DNA from: Ga0077527 sp945862135
GTDB lineage: Bacteria; Pseudomonadota; Gammaproteobacteria; Burkholderiales; SG8-41
DNA length: 64,000 bases
Direction: 5' to 3'
NCBI GenBank assembly: GCA_964203275.1
Contig: CAXNMF010000003.1
Span: forward strand, 248,001-312,000
The position numbers were made by a program, and so were the translations under genes. Positions 31,957 through 40,493 of this stretch are shown one piece after another. The notes under the pieces are model-generated. The model made no database searches. It was given only the letters and a program-made list of their open reading frames with translations, and had not been told where the DNA came from. The number at the start of each line of letters is the position of its first letter. The first letter of the stretch is position 1.

Positions 31957-32820
31957 TCACCGCTTTTTTGCGGCCTTGCGCACCGGTTTTGCCGCAGCCG
32001 TTTTGCGATCCGCCTTGCCCGGCACCGTCGGATAGACATCGCCGTAATACTTGCGGATCTCGTCGATCTGATCCGTGCCCGGCGGTGCGTAGTAGAGGCG
32101 CTTGCTGAGGAATTTGCCGCCCATGATGCGGTTCATTTTTACCGCAGCTTCGCCCATTTTCACCAGTGACACGATGCCATTGAGGATGGGTGTATTTTTC
32201 GCCGCCTCATGCACACCGAATTCGGCCAGAAGCGCCATCACCACGCCGCCTGCGGCAATGATGACTTCGGCGCCCTGCTCGACATTGGCGTTCGCCGCTT
32301 GCATGAACTGGTCGAAGATGCGTTTGCGTGCCGCCGCATTGGTGAACCCCTCATCGAGGTCGTTGATGCGGTCAATTTTCATCCGGTTCACCGCCGACAG
32401 CCTGCGCTCCAGTTTGTAGCGGTGGACGTTGTCGATGATGCGCGGCGTGAATTTTTCATTGATGGTCACCAGTGAAAAATTCTGTCCCATCATGCAGGCG
32501 GTATGCAGCGCGGTCTCGCACAAACCGAGCACCGGCATGTTGGTGATTTCGCGGCATGCATGAATGCCGGGGTCGCCGATGTTGCCGATCAGGAAAGCAT
32601 CGAAGCCGCGCCGGGTGGCGATCTGCACGTTTTCCATGACTTCGCCCGACTCCAGATAGTCGAGGTAATGGAACTGATCAGCCAGACCGCCGCGCTTGGT
32701 GATGCCATGAACCTCGATTTCAGTATCCGGATCCTTGACCCGGTCGAGGATGCGCCGCAGCGCTACGTTGTAATGTCCCCACGCCTTCTGGCGCGACATG
32801 CTCTGGTACCAAAGTTTCAC
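31957..32820 (-). CDS. Asp/Glu racemase-superfamily protein without catalytic cysteines
   Basis: 287 residues of the aspartate/glutamate/hydantoin racemase superfamily: MKLWYQSMSRQKAW, VHGITKRGGLADQFHY, GFDAFLIGNIGDPGIHACRE and NMPVLGLCETALHTACM. In Cys-Cys racemases the first catalytic Cys precedes the DPG motif and the second lies in a xxGCAG loop. Here these positions read GNIGDPG and VIIAAGGVV, so both are missing. Racemisation by the standard mechanism is therefore unlikely. The C-terminus is a Lys/Ala/Pro-rich basic tail (KPVRKAAKKR). The function is unknown. Confidence 0.75.
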   Translation of the reverse strand: MKLWYQSMSRQKAWGHYNVALRRILDRVKDPDTEIEVHGITKRGGLADQFHYLDYLESGEVMENVQIATRRGFDAFLIGNIGDPGIHACREITNMPVLGLCETALHTACMMGQNFSLVTINEKFTPRIIDNVHRYKLERRLSAVNRMKIDRINDLDEGFTNAAARKRIFDQFMQAANANVEQGAEVIIAAGGVVMALLAEFGVHEAAKNTPILNGIVSLVKMGEAAVKMNRIMGGKFLSKRLYYAPPGTDQIDEIRKYYGDVYPTVPGKADRKTAAAKPVRKAAKKR

Positions 32821-32893
32821 GAATGCTCCCGGTTGCGGCGCGGTCCGCCGATGTCGGGCGAAATCTTAGCACCGGGCGGGATACGAACAACGC

Positions 32894-33946
32894 TCATTCC
32901 GCATGATGGCGTGACAACGCCCACGCTACATGTTCACGCACCAGTGGTGACGCATCATCGGCGCGCGCGCGCAGCGCAGCAATGACTTCCGGTGAAGTCG
33001 GCGCGTTGCCCAGGCCGACTGCAATATTGCGCAACCAGCGTTCGTGACCGATGCGATGGATGGCACTGCCGGCCAGGCGTGTAGCGAATGTCGCCGCATC
33101 CCAGGAAAACAGTTCCGCCAGCGATACGTCATCAAGACCATTGCGCACCACAAAGTCGGGTTCGGCGCTGGGCTGTGCATAACGATTCCACGGGCACACC
33201 AGTTGGCAGTCATCGCAGCCGTAAACACGGTTGCCGATCAGCGGCCGCAGCGCTTCCGGAATGCTGCCCTTCAGCTCGATCGTCAGATAGGAAATGCAGC
33301 GCCGCGCATCGAGCTGGTACGGCGCAACAATCGCCTGGGTCGGACAGATGTCGATGCAGCGTCTGCAGGTGCCGCAGTGTTCAGATTGCGCTTGATCAAC
33401 GGGCAGCGGCAGATCGGTATAAATCTCGCCCAGAAAAAATGCCGACCCGCTTTCGCGGTTCAGCAGCAGCGTGTGTTTGCCGCGCCAGCCGAGTCCCGCT
33501 TTTTCGGCCAGTGCCACCTCCATCACCGGCGCGCTGTCGGTGAATACGCGATAACGGGTTTCACCCACATCGGCCTGGATACGTTCGGCAAGCTGCTGCA
33601 ACCGGTTACGCAGCACCTTGTGATAATCACGCCCCGTGGCATAGCGGGAAATGAAGGCCTGCGCACCGTCGCGAATCACCGACCAGCTGTCGCGCGCCGA
33701 TGGCGGCGTGTAGTTCATGCGTACGCTGATCACGCGCAGTGTACCCGGGACCAGTTCCGCAGGGCGGGACCGTTTGACGCCATGCCGTGCCATATAATCC
33801 ATGTCGCCATGCCAACCCCGCGCCAGCCATTCGGCCAAACGCGGTTCGGCGTGCGACAGATCACAGTCGGCGACCGCGACCTGCTGGAAACCCAGTTCGG
33901 CGCCCCAGCGGCGGATGTCGGTGAGCAGTGCGGTGTAGTCAGTCAT
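32894..33946 (-). CDS. queG: Epoxyqueuosine reductase
   Basis: 350 residues. It performs the last step of queuosine synthesis on tRNA, reducing epoxyqueuosine with cobalamin and two [4Fe-4S] clusters. The N-terminal cobalamin-binding domain includes MNYTPP and RYATGRDYHKVLR. The ferredoxin part has CGTCRRCIDICPTQAI and CDDCQLVCPWNRYA. A C-terminal HEAT-like repeat (ALRARADDASPLVREHVAWAL) follows. It is divergent from tsaE, as in many betaproteobacteria. Confidence 0.95.
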   Translation of the reverse strand: MTDYTALLTDIRRWGAELGFQQVAVADCDLSHAEPRLAEWLARGWHGDMDYMARHGVKRSRPAELVPGTLRVISVRMNYTPPSARDSWSVIRDGAQAFISRYATGRDYHKVLRNRLQQLAERIQADVGETRYRVFTDSAPVMEVALAEKAGLGWRGKHTLLLNRESGSAFFLGEIYTDLPLPVDQAQSEHCGTCRRCIDICPTQAIVAPYQLDARRCISYLTIELKGSIPEALRPLIGNRVYGCDDCQLVCPWNRYAQPSAEPDFVVRNGLDDVSLAELFSWDAATFATRLAGSAIHRIGHERWLRNIAVGLGNAPTSPEVIAALRARADDASPLVREHVAWALSRHHAE

Positions 33947-33977
33947 TACCAGATCAAATTCAAAACCTTGCTACAGG

Positions 33978-34117
33978 TGTCACAGAGGGGGTCACAGAGA
34001 TCACAGAGAAAATCAAAACCGCAGCGACCCTGCACAAGGCATCGGCATTGTGCGTTGATCGGCCGCGGGTTTTTCTCTGTGCTCTCCGTGTCCTCTGTGA
34101 CTAACGCTTTTCGCTTT
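33978..34117. repeat. CACAGAG-rich inverted intergenic repeat, copy 2
   Basis: The left arm has three CACAGAG units (33981-34010) and the right arm has TTTTTCTCTGTGCTCTCCGTG and CCTCTGTGACTAA (34070-34105), nearly its reverse complement, across a spacer of about 60 bp. The right arm and flank match copy 1 at 11746-11797 with a few changes. It fills most of the queG-tsaE intergenic region and ends 8 bp before tsaE. Confidence 0.72.
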
Positions 34118-34125
34118 AAACTTTA

Positions 34126-34584
34126 ATGACCAAGATTAACCGCATTCTGGCTTCGGAAGACGAGACGCTGGCGCTGGGCCGTGCCCTGGCGCCATTGCTC
34201 GATCCCGGCATGACGGTTCATCTGCGTGGCGACCTCGGGGCTGGCAAAACCACGCTGGTCCGCGGCATCCTTCGCGGTCTGGGTTATGCAGGCCGCGTCA
34301 AAAGCCCGACTTTTACCTTGCTTGAACCTTATAATTTTTCTAGGTTATACTTGTATCACTTTGATTTTTATCGGTTCCTTGATCCGCAGGAACTGGTGGA
34401 TACAGGCTTCCGGGAATACTTCAATCCCCAGTCCGTATGCCTGATCGAGTGGCCGGAAAAAGTGCCTGACCTGCCGCCCGCGGATCTGGACTTTAAACTG
34501 AACGTCGCCAGTGAGGGGCGCTCAATCGCCATCACGGCAAACACGGAGGTTGGCAGGCGTTGTCTCGACAAGCTGACATACTGA
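34126..34584 (+). CDS. tsaE: tRNA t6A synthesis ATPase TsaE
   Basis: 152 residues. P-loop ATPase needed with TsaB, TsaC and TsaD for threonylcarbamoyl-adenosine at position 37 of ANN-reading tRNAs. The P-loop is LRGDLGAGKTTLVRGIL; VKSPTFTLLEPY, LYHFDFYRF (D-x-Y-R) and LIEWPEKV are the other family blocks. The ATG at 34126 lacks a clear ribosome site; the CACAGAG repeat lies directly upstream. It overlaps the start of amiC. Confidence 0.95.
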   Translation: MTKINRILASEDETLALGRALAPLLDPGMTVHLRGDLGAGKTTLVRGILRGLGYAGRVKSPTFTLLEPYNFSRLYLYHFDFYRFLDPQELVDTGFREYFNPQSVCLIEWPEKVPDLPPADLDFKLNVASEGRSIAITANTEVGRRCLDKLTY

Positions 34585-35981
34585 GACCCGTCATCCCCAT
34601 TGCGGCAACCCCGCCGTTTACCTTTCGCTTTTTCCGCTGCTTGCTGCAACTGCTGACCAGTTTCGCAGCAACATGTTGCGTCAGCATCACCGCGTTCGCC
34701 GCCGACACGCTGGTGAGTTCGACTCGCGTTTGGCCGGCGCCCGACTACACCCGTGTCACCATCGAATCACAGCAGCCGATCCGCCACAAACTGTTCAACC
34801 TCGAGAATCCCGACCGGCTGGTGCTGGACCTCGAGGATGTCGCCCTTAGCGCAACACTGACCGAAATCGCCGGCAAAATCAGCGCCGATGACCCCTATAT
34901 CAAAGGCGTGCGTGCAGGCCGCTTCAAGCCGGGCATCGTGCGACTGGTGTTTGACCTGAAGGCCAAGGTCAAACCCGAGGCATTTTCGCTGGCGCCAATC
35001 GCCGGCTATGGCCACCGACTGGTGCTCGACGTCTATCCGCTGACCCCACCCGATCCGCTGCTCGCATTCCTCAAAAACCGCGAATCGGGGCAGGCCGATA
35101 CACCGGCCGCCGCAGTTCCAGCGCCAGCCCCCGGACCCAATCCCGTCTTGACGCCAACACCGGAAATCGCGACACCTGAATCGGCACCGCCGCAGGTGGC
35201 CGCGAAAAGTGACGGTCCGCCAGCTCCAAAACCGGCGGCACGCGCTGCACGTCCCGCTTCGGAACGACTGATCACGATTGCCATTGACGCCGGACATGGC
35301 GGCGAGGATCCCGGTGCGCGCGGTCGCGGCGGCACGCTGGAGAAAAATGTAACCCTGTCGATTGCACAGAAACTGAAGGAACGCATCGACAACGAACACA
35401 ATATGCGTGCGGTACTGACCCGCGACGGTGACTTTTTCATTCCTCTGCACATGCGCGTTGAAAAGGCGCGACGGGTTCGCGCAGATCTGTTCGTGTCCAT
35501 CCATGCCGATGCCTTTGTCAAACCATCCGCCAACGGCTCTTCGGTCTTCGCGCTGTCGGAACGCGGCGCCACATCGGCCGCAGCGCGCTGGCTGGCCAAA
35601 CAGGAAAACGATGCCGACCTGATCGGCGGCGTGAACCTCGGCATCAAAGACCCTTATCTCAAACAGACGCTGCTCGACCTGTCACAGACCGCATCGATCA
35701 ACGACAGCCTGAAACTGGGCAAGGCCGTGCTGCAGGAAATGGGCGGCATCAACCGCCTGCACAAGAACTACGTCGAACAGGCGGGTTTTGCGGTGCTTAA
35801 AGCGCCGGACATCCCGTCGATCCTGATCGAAACGGCATTCATCAGCAATCCCGACGAGGAGCGCAAACTGCGCGACCCTGCGTATCAAAACAAGATGGCC
35901 GACGCCATTTTCACCGGCATCAAGCGTTATTTCTCGAAAAATCCGCCGCTGGCGCCAGCCCAAATGGCTGTCAATCCGTAA
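34560..35981 (+). CDS. amiC: N-acetylmuramoyl-L-alanine amidase with AMIN domain
   Basis: 473 residues from a TTG at 34560, which overlaps tsaE by 25 bp; the exact start is unsure. A signal region (RCLLQLLTSFAATCCVSITAF) is followed by an AMIN domain for septal targeting (about 55-165), a Pro/Ala-rich linker, and an Amidase_3 domain with zinc ligands in IDAGHGGEDPGARG (His, Glu) and VSIHADAF (His) and the catalytic Glu in ILIETAFISN. It splits septal peptidoglycan during daughter-cell separation. Confidence 0.92.
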   Translation: MSRQADILRPVIPIAATPPFTFRFFRCLLQLLTSFAATCCVSITAFAADTLVSSTRVWPAPDYTRVTIESQQPIRHKLFNLENPDRLVLDLEDVALSATLTEIAGKISADDPYIKGVRAGRFKPGIVRLVFDLKAKVKPEAFSLAPIAGYGHRLVLDVYPLTPPDPLLAFLKNRESGQADTPAAAVPAPAPGPNPVLTPTPEIATPESAPPQVAAKSDGPPAPKPAARAARPASERLITIAIDAGHGGEDPGARGRGGTLEKNVTLSIAQKLKERIDNEHNMRAVLTRDGDFFIPLHMRVEKARRVRADLFVSIHADAFVKPSANGSSVFALSERGATSAAARWLAKQENDADLIGGVNLGIKDPYLKQTLLDLSQTASINDSLKLGKAVLQEMGGINRLHKNYVEQAGFAVLKAPDIPSILIETAFISNPDEERKLRDPAYQNKMADAIFTGIKRYFSKNPPLAPAQMAVNP

Positions 35982-36055
35982 TCATTACGGATGAGTGATT
36001 GATTTAATATAGGCCCATAGAGTTGCGCAACGATGCGCACTCCCGGAGGGGTAAC

Positions 36056-36838
36056 ATGAACAGGGTACGGCGAACGGTCACTGCGCTCGCGCTGGCGCTC
36101 ACCGCCGGATGCGCAGCAATGCCTGAGCAAGAGACCGCCGACTCGGTCGCACTGCCGCATGTGCGCAGTTTTTCTGGACACCCGGAAGGCGAAGCACTGC
36201 CCCCGGGCTGGCAACCCTGGATACTGTCGCGCTTCAAACGGCCGACGGCCTACCGTCTGGTCAATGAACAGGGCCGTACCGTGGTCCGCGCGCGCGCCGA
36301 ATCATCGGCATCCGGACTGATCCATCCGCTGAAGCTGGATCCGCACAGCTACCCGCAGCTGCACTGGCACTGGAAGGTTGAAAACCTGATCCAGAAAGCC
36401 GACAACACGCAAAAACACCTCGAAGACTCGCCGGTGCGGCTGGTGGTGAGTTTTGCCGGGGACATCGACAAACTCGACATGCGCGACCGCATGTTCTTCG
36501 ATAATGTGCGCCTGCTGACCGGACAGCAGATGCCCTACGCCACGCTGATGTATATCTGGGAAAACCGCGCGCCACGTGAAACCGTGATCGACAACAGGCA
36601 CACTTCACGCATCAAAATGATCGTCGCGGAGTCAGGACGTGACCGGCTCGGCCAATGGCAGGAAGTGACGCGCAACATCATTGAGGATTACCGCCGCGCC
36701 TTCGGCGAAGAACCGGGACAGATCACCGCAATCGGCATCATGACCGACACCGACAACACCGGTGACAATGCGCACGCCTGGTATGGCGACATCGCGTTCC
36801 GCAAAGCCCCTGCGACACCGGTGATCGCGGAAAAATAA
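36056..36838 (+). CDS. DUF3047 lipoprotein
   Basis: 260 residues. A lipobox (LALTAGC) marks acylation and membrane attachment. The rest is the DUF3047 domain with LPPGWQPWILSRFKRPTAYRL, YPQLHWHWKVENLIQKAD and a D-x-D-N-T stretch (MTDTDNTGDNAHAWYGDI) near the end that could bind calcium. GGAGGGG precedes the ATG at 36056. The fold is carbohydrate-binding-like; no function is known. Confidence 0.82.
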   Translation: MNRVRRTVTALALALTAGCAAMPEQETADSVALPHVRSFSGHPEGEALPPGWQPWILSRFKRPTAYRLVNEQGRTVVRARAESSASGLIHPLKLDPHSYPQLHWHWKVENLIQKADNTQKHLEDSPVRLVVSFAGDIDKLDMRDRMFFDNVRLLTGQQMPYATLMYIWENRAPRETVIDNRHTSRIKMIVAESGRDRLGQWQEVTRNIIEDYRRAFGEEPGQITAIGIMTDTDNTGDNAHAWYGDIAFRKAPATPVIAEK

Positions 36839-36848
36839 ACCGGCTATA

Positions 36849-37997
36849 TCAAGCCGCCAATTCCTGCCGGATCGCCGCAACGGCGCGCTCCAGATCATCC
36901 TCGTTGTTGGCAAAACCCATTGAAATACGCAACGCCCCATCCTTGACGTTGACGATGACGCGGTGCTTTTCCCGCAAACGATCCATCAGTGCACCCGCAT
37001 CGGGTACCGGCACGCTGACAATCTGCGCACGTTCCGTCCACGGTTCCGGAGTCAACGTGGTCAATCCCGCCGCCTTGATCATGGCCATGCATTGGGTCGT
37101 CAGTTCACGGATCCGCGACTCGATGGCCGGCAACCCGATTCCGGCAATAAAAGCAGCGCTGCGACGCAGGACATGCAGGCCGAGAAAATTGGGATTGCCG
37201 CCTTCGAAACGATGCGCCGTACGCACATAATCGAACTGGCTCTTCAGATGAGCGCTCGCTTTCGCTGATCCAGGCGCCACCGGCGCTTTCAGAAACGGTG
37301 CCTTGAGTTCATCAATCAATTCCTCACGGCAATAGAGCAGGCCCGTGCCGGTCAGCCCGAACAGATTCTTGTGCCCGCCAATCGCCACCAGATCGGCGCC
37401 CAGGTCCGCCAGCGGCGCAGCCAGCACGCCGGCCGCCTGAACGCCATCGACCACCAGTCTCGCGCCATGCTCGTGACAGGCTTTGCCGAGCGCCGGCAGG
37501 TCCACACGATAGCCGTTGCCGTAAGTGATGTAAGCGGTGGATACCACGCGGGTGCGCTGATCCATCTGCTCAAGAAAAGCCTCCACCGGCAAGCGACCCT
37601 CACGGTTTTTCGCGAAGCGGATCTCGACACCCTTGGCGACCCAGTGCTGCCACACCCAGATGTTGGCGACATGCTCCATGTCCGTGAGTACGATGTTGTC
37701 ACCGGCTCGCAGGTCGAAGGCATGCGCGGCAATGTTGAGCCCTTCGGTGGTGTTTTTGGTGAAGGCAATCTCGGCCGGCTTTGCGCCGAGCAATGCCGCC
37801 ATCGCAACGCGGGTTTCGGCAACGTTTTCTGCGGACCAGGCTTCGGCACCGGCCGTCTCGCGGATATCACGACAGTAGTCCTGCATGGCCGCTTCCTGGC
37901 AACGCGGCGGCAGCGTCTTGCGCGCCGTATCCAGGTACGTCCAGTTGGCCAAACCCGGGAATTCTTCGCGGAGTGTGCCCCAGTTCACGGCAGTCAT
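36849..37997 (-). CDS. Class V aminotransferase / cysteine desulfurase-like
   Basis: 382 residues, fold type I PLP enzyme of the NifS/SufS/CsdA class. PLP-related sites are TKNTTEGLNIAAHAF, the HVANIWVW region, VVDGVQAAGVLAAPL with Asp and Gln, and the Schiff-base Lys in AIGGHKNLFGLTGTG. No Cys-containing active-site loop typical of SufS is visible near the C-terminus (LRISMGFANNEDDLE), so it may be an aminotransferase, isopenicillin epimerase-like or lyase rather than a desulfurase. Confidence 0.8.
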   Translation of the reverse strand: MTAVNWGTLREEFPGLANWTYLDTARKTLPPRCQEAAMQDYCRDIRETAGAEAWSAENVAETRVAMAALLGAKPAEIAFTKNTTEGLNIAAHAFDLRAGDNIVLTDMEHVANIWVWQHWVAKGVEIRFAKNREGRLPVEAFLEQMDQRTRVVSTAYITYGNGYRVDLPALGKACHEHGARLVVDGVQAAGVLAAPLADLGADLVAIGGHKNLFGLTGTGLLYCREELIDELKAPFLKAPVAPGSAKASAHLKSQFDYVRTAHRFEGGNPNFLGLHVLRRSAAFIAGIGLPAIESRIRELTTQCMAMIKAAGLTTLTPEPWTERAQIVSVPVPDAGALMDRLREKHRVIVNVKDGALRISMGFANNEDDLERAVAAIRQELAA

Positions 37998-38242
37998 GCT
38001 TCTTCCTTGTGCAGGTGGATGCCGGCTTGCGCCAGCCAGATGACATGGTAGTTTAATCCCGCCACATTCCGGAAGCCCGAAGTGTGGTCCGCGACGCGGC
38101 TATCACCCGTAACGGCTTGCTGATAAGCTGATTTCGCCTTAATAGCGGATAGCAATGGGCAACAGTGCCGCTCGGGCATGGGAGTTGCTTGATTCAGATC
38201 GCAGCAAGCTCACACAACGATAACGCGAAAGGAATTTCTGCC

Positions 38243-39211
38243 ATGCGTGCCCCCCCCTGTTTGATTGGCCTGCTTGTTCTGTCCGCGGCGCTGCCACTCT
38301 CCGCTGCGGAAACACCCTATCCCAATCGACCTGTGCGACTGGTCGTACCCTACGCGCCCGGCGGCGGCTCCGATATCACCGGCAGGATGATCGGCCAGAA
38401 ACTGAGCGAAAGGCTGGGGCAGACCTTCGTGATTGACACGCGACCGGGCGCAGCCAGCCTGATCGGGACCGAAATCGTCGCCAAGGCTGCTGGCGACGGC
38501 TATACCCTGATCCTCTCCGACGTCCCGCACGCCATCAATGCGGTGATTTTCTCCAAACCGCCTTACGACCCGGTCAAGGATTTTGCACCGGTCATGCGCA
38601 TCGCCACCACGCCCCAGGTATTGGTCGCACACCCTTCATTCAAGGCAAATTCACTGAAGGAACTGATTGCAATGCCGCGCGCTCAGACCGAAAAACTCGC
38701 GCTAGGCACCAGTGGCCAAAACAGCTCTCCGCACATGAGTTACGAACTGCTGCGCATCAAAACCGGCCTCGTGCTCAATCACGTGCCATACAAAGGCGGT
38801 GGCCCTGCCATCAGTGATCTTGTCGCCAACCAGATTCCGCTGGCTCTCAATGGTTCGCCTCCGGTCATCGCCCACCTCAAGGCCGGACGCCTCAAGGGTC
38901 TTGCCATGTCTGCCGCAGCACGCCATCCGTTGCTGCCAGGTGTACCAACATTCATCGAATCCGGGGTACCCGATTTTGTCGTGGCGCACTGGTATGGTGT
39001 TCTGGCCTCGGGCGGCACGCCGCCGGCCATCGTGAAACTGCTGCATCAGGAAATCGCGCGGGCGCTAGAACAGCCTGACGTCAAGGAACGTTTTGCCAGC
39101 CTCGCGTTGGATATCGCCCCGCTGGGCCCTGATGAATTTCGCAAGCTGATCGAATCCGACGTCAAGCGCTGGAAAGAAGTCGTCACTAACGCCGGGATCA
39201 AGGCCAACTGA
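38243..39211 (+). CDS. Bug-type (TctC) periplasmic solute receptor
   Basis: 322 residues. A Sec signal peptide ends near PLSAAE. The mature receptor has the Bug signature YPNRPVRLVVPYAPGGGSDITGR (first domain) and GYTLILSDVPHAINAVIF, then VPYKGGGPAISDLVANQIPLAL. Bug proteins bind carboxylates and similar anions for TTT transporters or as orphan sensors; many betaproteobacteria have dozens. No TctA/TctB genes are nearby, so it is an orphan here. It precedes a threonine synthase-like gene by 14 bp. Confidence 0.92.
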   Translation: MRAPPCLIGLLVLSAALPLSAAETPYPNRPVRLVVPYAPGGGSDITGRMIGQKLSERLGQTFVIDTRPGAASLIGTEIVAKAAGDGYTLILSDVPHAINAVIFSKPPYDPVKDFAPVMRIATTPQVLVAHPSFKANSLKELIAMPRAQTEKLALGTSGQNSSPHMSYELLRIKTGLVLNHVPYKGGGPAISDLVANQIPLALNGSPPVIAHLKAGRLKGLAMSAAARHPLLPGVPTFIESGVPDFVVAHWYGVLASGGTPPAIVKLLHQEIARALEQPDVKERFASLALDIAPLGPDEFRKLIESDVKRWKEVVTNAGIKAN

Positions 39212-39225
39212 AACCAAATGAATCC

Positions 39226-40425
39226 ATGAGCTATCTCACCCATATCGAAAACGCCACCGGTAAATGGCTCGATCCCGGCATACCGCACAGCTCATCGCCG
39301 TCAGAAAGACTCCGCGCCCGCTACGACATTGATCGTCTGCGCCGCGAAGTTCCGCGCGAATCCATAGCCTACGGCCCATCGAGTCTGTGGCGCTATGCGC
39401 CGCTGCTGCCAGTTGCCAACCCCGCTAACGCGGTTTCATTCAACGAAGGCTGGACGCCGTTGCTACAGACGCCACGACTCGCACAGGCGCTTGGTATGAA
39501 GCAGTTGATGGTCAAGGATGAAGGCCGCAATCCCAGCGGCACATTCAAGGATCGCGGCGCCAGTGTGGCCGTATCACGCTACGTGGAACTCGGCGTAAAA
39601 ACCGTATCCCACAACAGCTCCGGCAATGCCGGCGGCTCCTGGAGCCTGTATGCAGCACGCGCTGGCATCACTTGCGTCAACATCCTGCCAACTGACGCAC
39701 AGCCGGCCAGCCGCCAGCACTGTCGCGCCAGCGGGCAGCCGACTTTCCTGCTTGAAAATTGGCACGACGGCGGACGACTGGTCGCCGAAGTCTGCGACAA
39801 AAACGGCTGGCTCAACATCTGCACGCTGCGTGAACCGTACCGGCTCGAAGGCAAAAAAACCATGGGCTTGGAAATCGCCGAACAACTGGGCTGGCGCATG
39901 CCCGATGTGGTGGTATATCCAATGGGCGGTGGCCTCGGCGCCATCGCGATCTTCAAAGCTTTTGAAGAATTGCTGCAACTCGGCTGGATCAAAGGCAGAA
40001 TGCCACGACTCTACGTCACCCAGTATGAAGGCTGCGCACCCCTGGTCAAAGCGTGGGACGAAGGCCGTGATGAGTGCACACCTTGGGGCAAGATCGATAT
40101 CCCGCCAGGCGGACTGAAATCTCCCAACCCGCCGGGCGGCAGCACTGTGCTCGAACTCATTCGGCGACATGGCGGTGGCGCGCTCACCGCGACTTCCGGC
40201 GAAGCATTGGCAGCGGTCGATGAAATGACTCGCGAAGAAGGTCTGTTCCCCTGCCCGGAAAGTGCCACCACGCTGGTCGGCCTGCGCAAGGCTGTCGCAA
40301 AAAACTGGATCCGGAACGACGAAGAGGTCGTGTTGATCAGCACAGGCTCGGGCTTGAAATCGATTCCAAGTTTGGAAGGACCTCGTTTTCCAGTTATTTC
40401 ATCCAGCACAGAGCTGCATACCTGA
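39226..40425 (+). CDS. Threonine synthase-like PLP enzyme
   Basis: 399 residues of fold type II PLP enzymes. Key sites: NEGWTPLLQTPRLA, KDEGRNPSGTFKDRGASVAVS with the PLP lysine, SSGNAGGSWSLYAARAGI with the phosphate loop, and VVYPMGGGLGAIAIFKAFEEL. The layout is that of threonine synthase (phosphohomoserine to threonine), but an N-terminal RYDIDRLRREVPRES and its pairing with a Bug receptor also allow a related beta-elimination or beta-replacement enzyme. It ends at a strong terminator. Confidence 0.82.
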   Translation: MSYLTHIENATGKWLDPGIPHSSSPSERLRARYDIDRLRREVPRESIAYGPSSLWRYAPLLPVANPANAVSFNEGWTPLLQTPRLAQALGMKQLMVKDEGRNPSGTFKDRGASVAVSRYVELGVKTVSHNSSGNAGGSWSLYAARAGITCVNILPTDAQPASRQHCRASGQPTFLLENWHDGGRLVAEVCDKNGWLNICTLREPYRLEGKKTMGLEIAEQLGWRMPDVVVYPMGGGLGAIAIFKAFEELLQLGWIKGRMPRLYVTQYEGCAPLVKAWDEGRDECTPWGKIDIPPGGLKSPNPPGGSTVLELIRRHGGGALTATSGEALAAVDEMTREEGLFPCPESATTLVGLRKAVAKNWIRNDEEVVLISTGSGLKSIPSLEGPRFPVISSSTELHT

Positions 40426-40446
40426 AACAAGAGTCCTCCAAGCAAT

Positions 40447-40474
40447 AAAAAAGGCCGCGATTGCGGCCTTTTTT
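40447..40474. terminator. Bidirectional rho-independent terminator
   Basis: AAAAAAGGCCGC - GATT - GCGGCCTTTTTT, a perfect 12-bp stem with A and T tracts, lies between the convergent threonine synthase-like gene and pntB. Confidence 0.92.
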
Positions 40475-40493
40475 ACAAACATGCCTTTGACTA

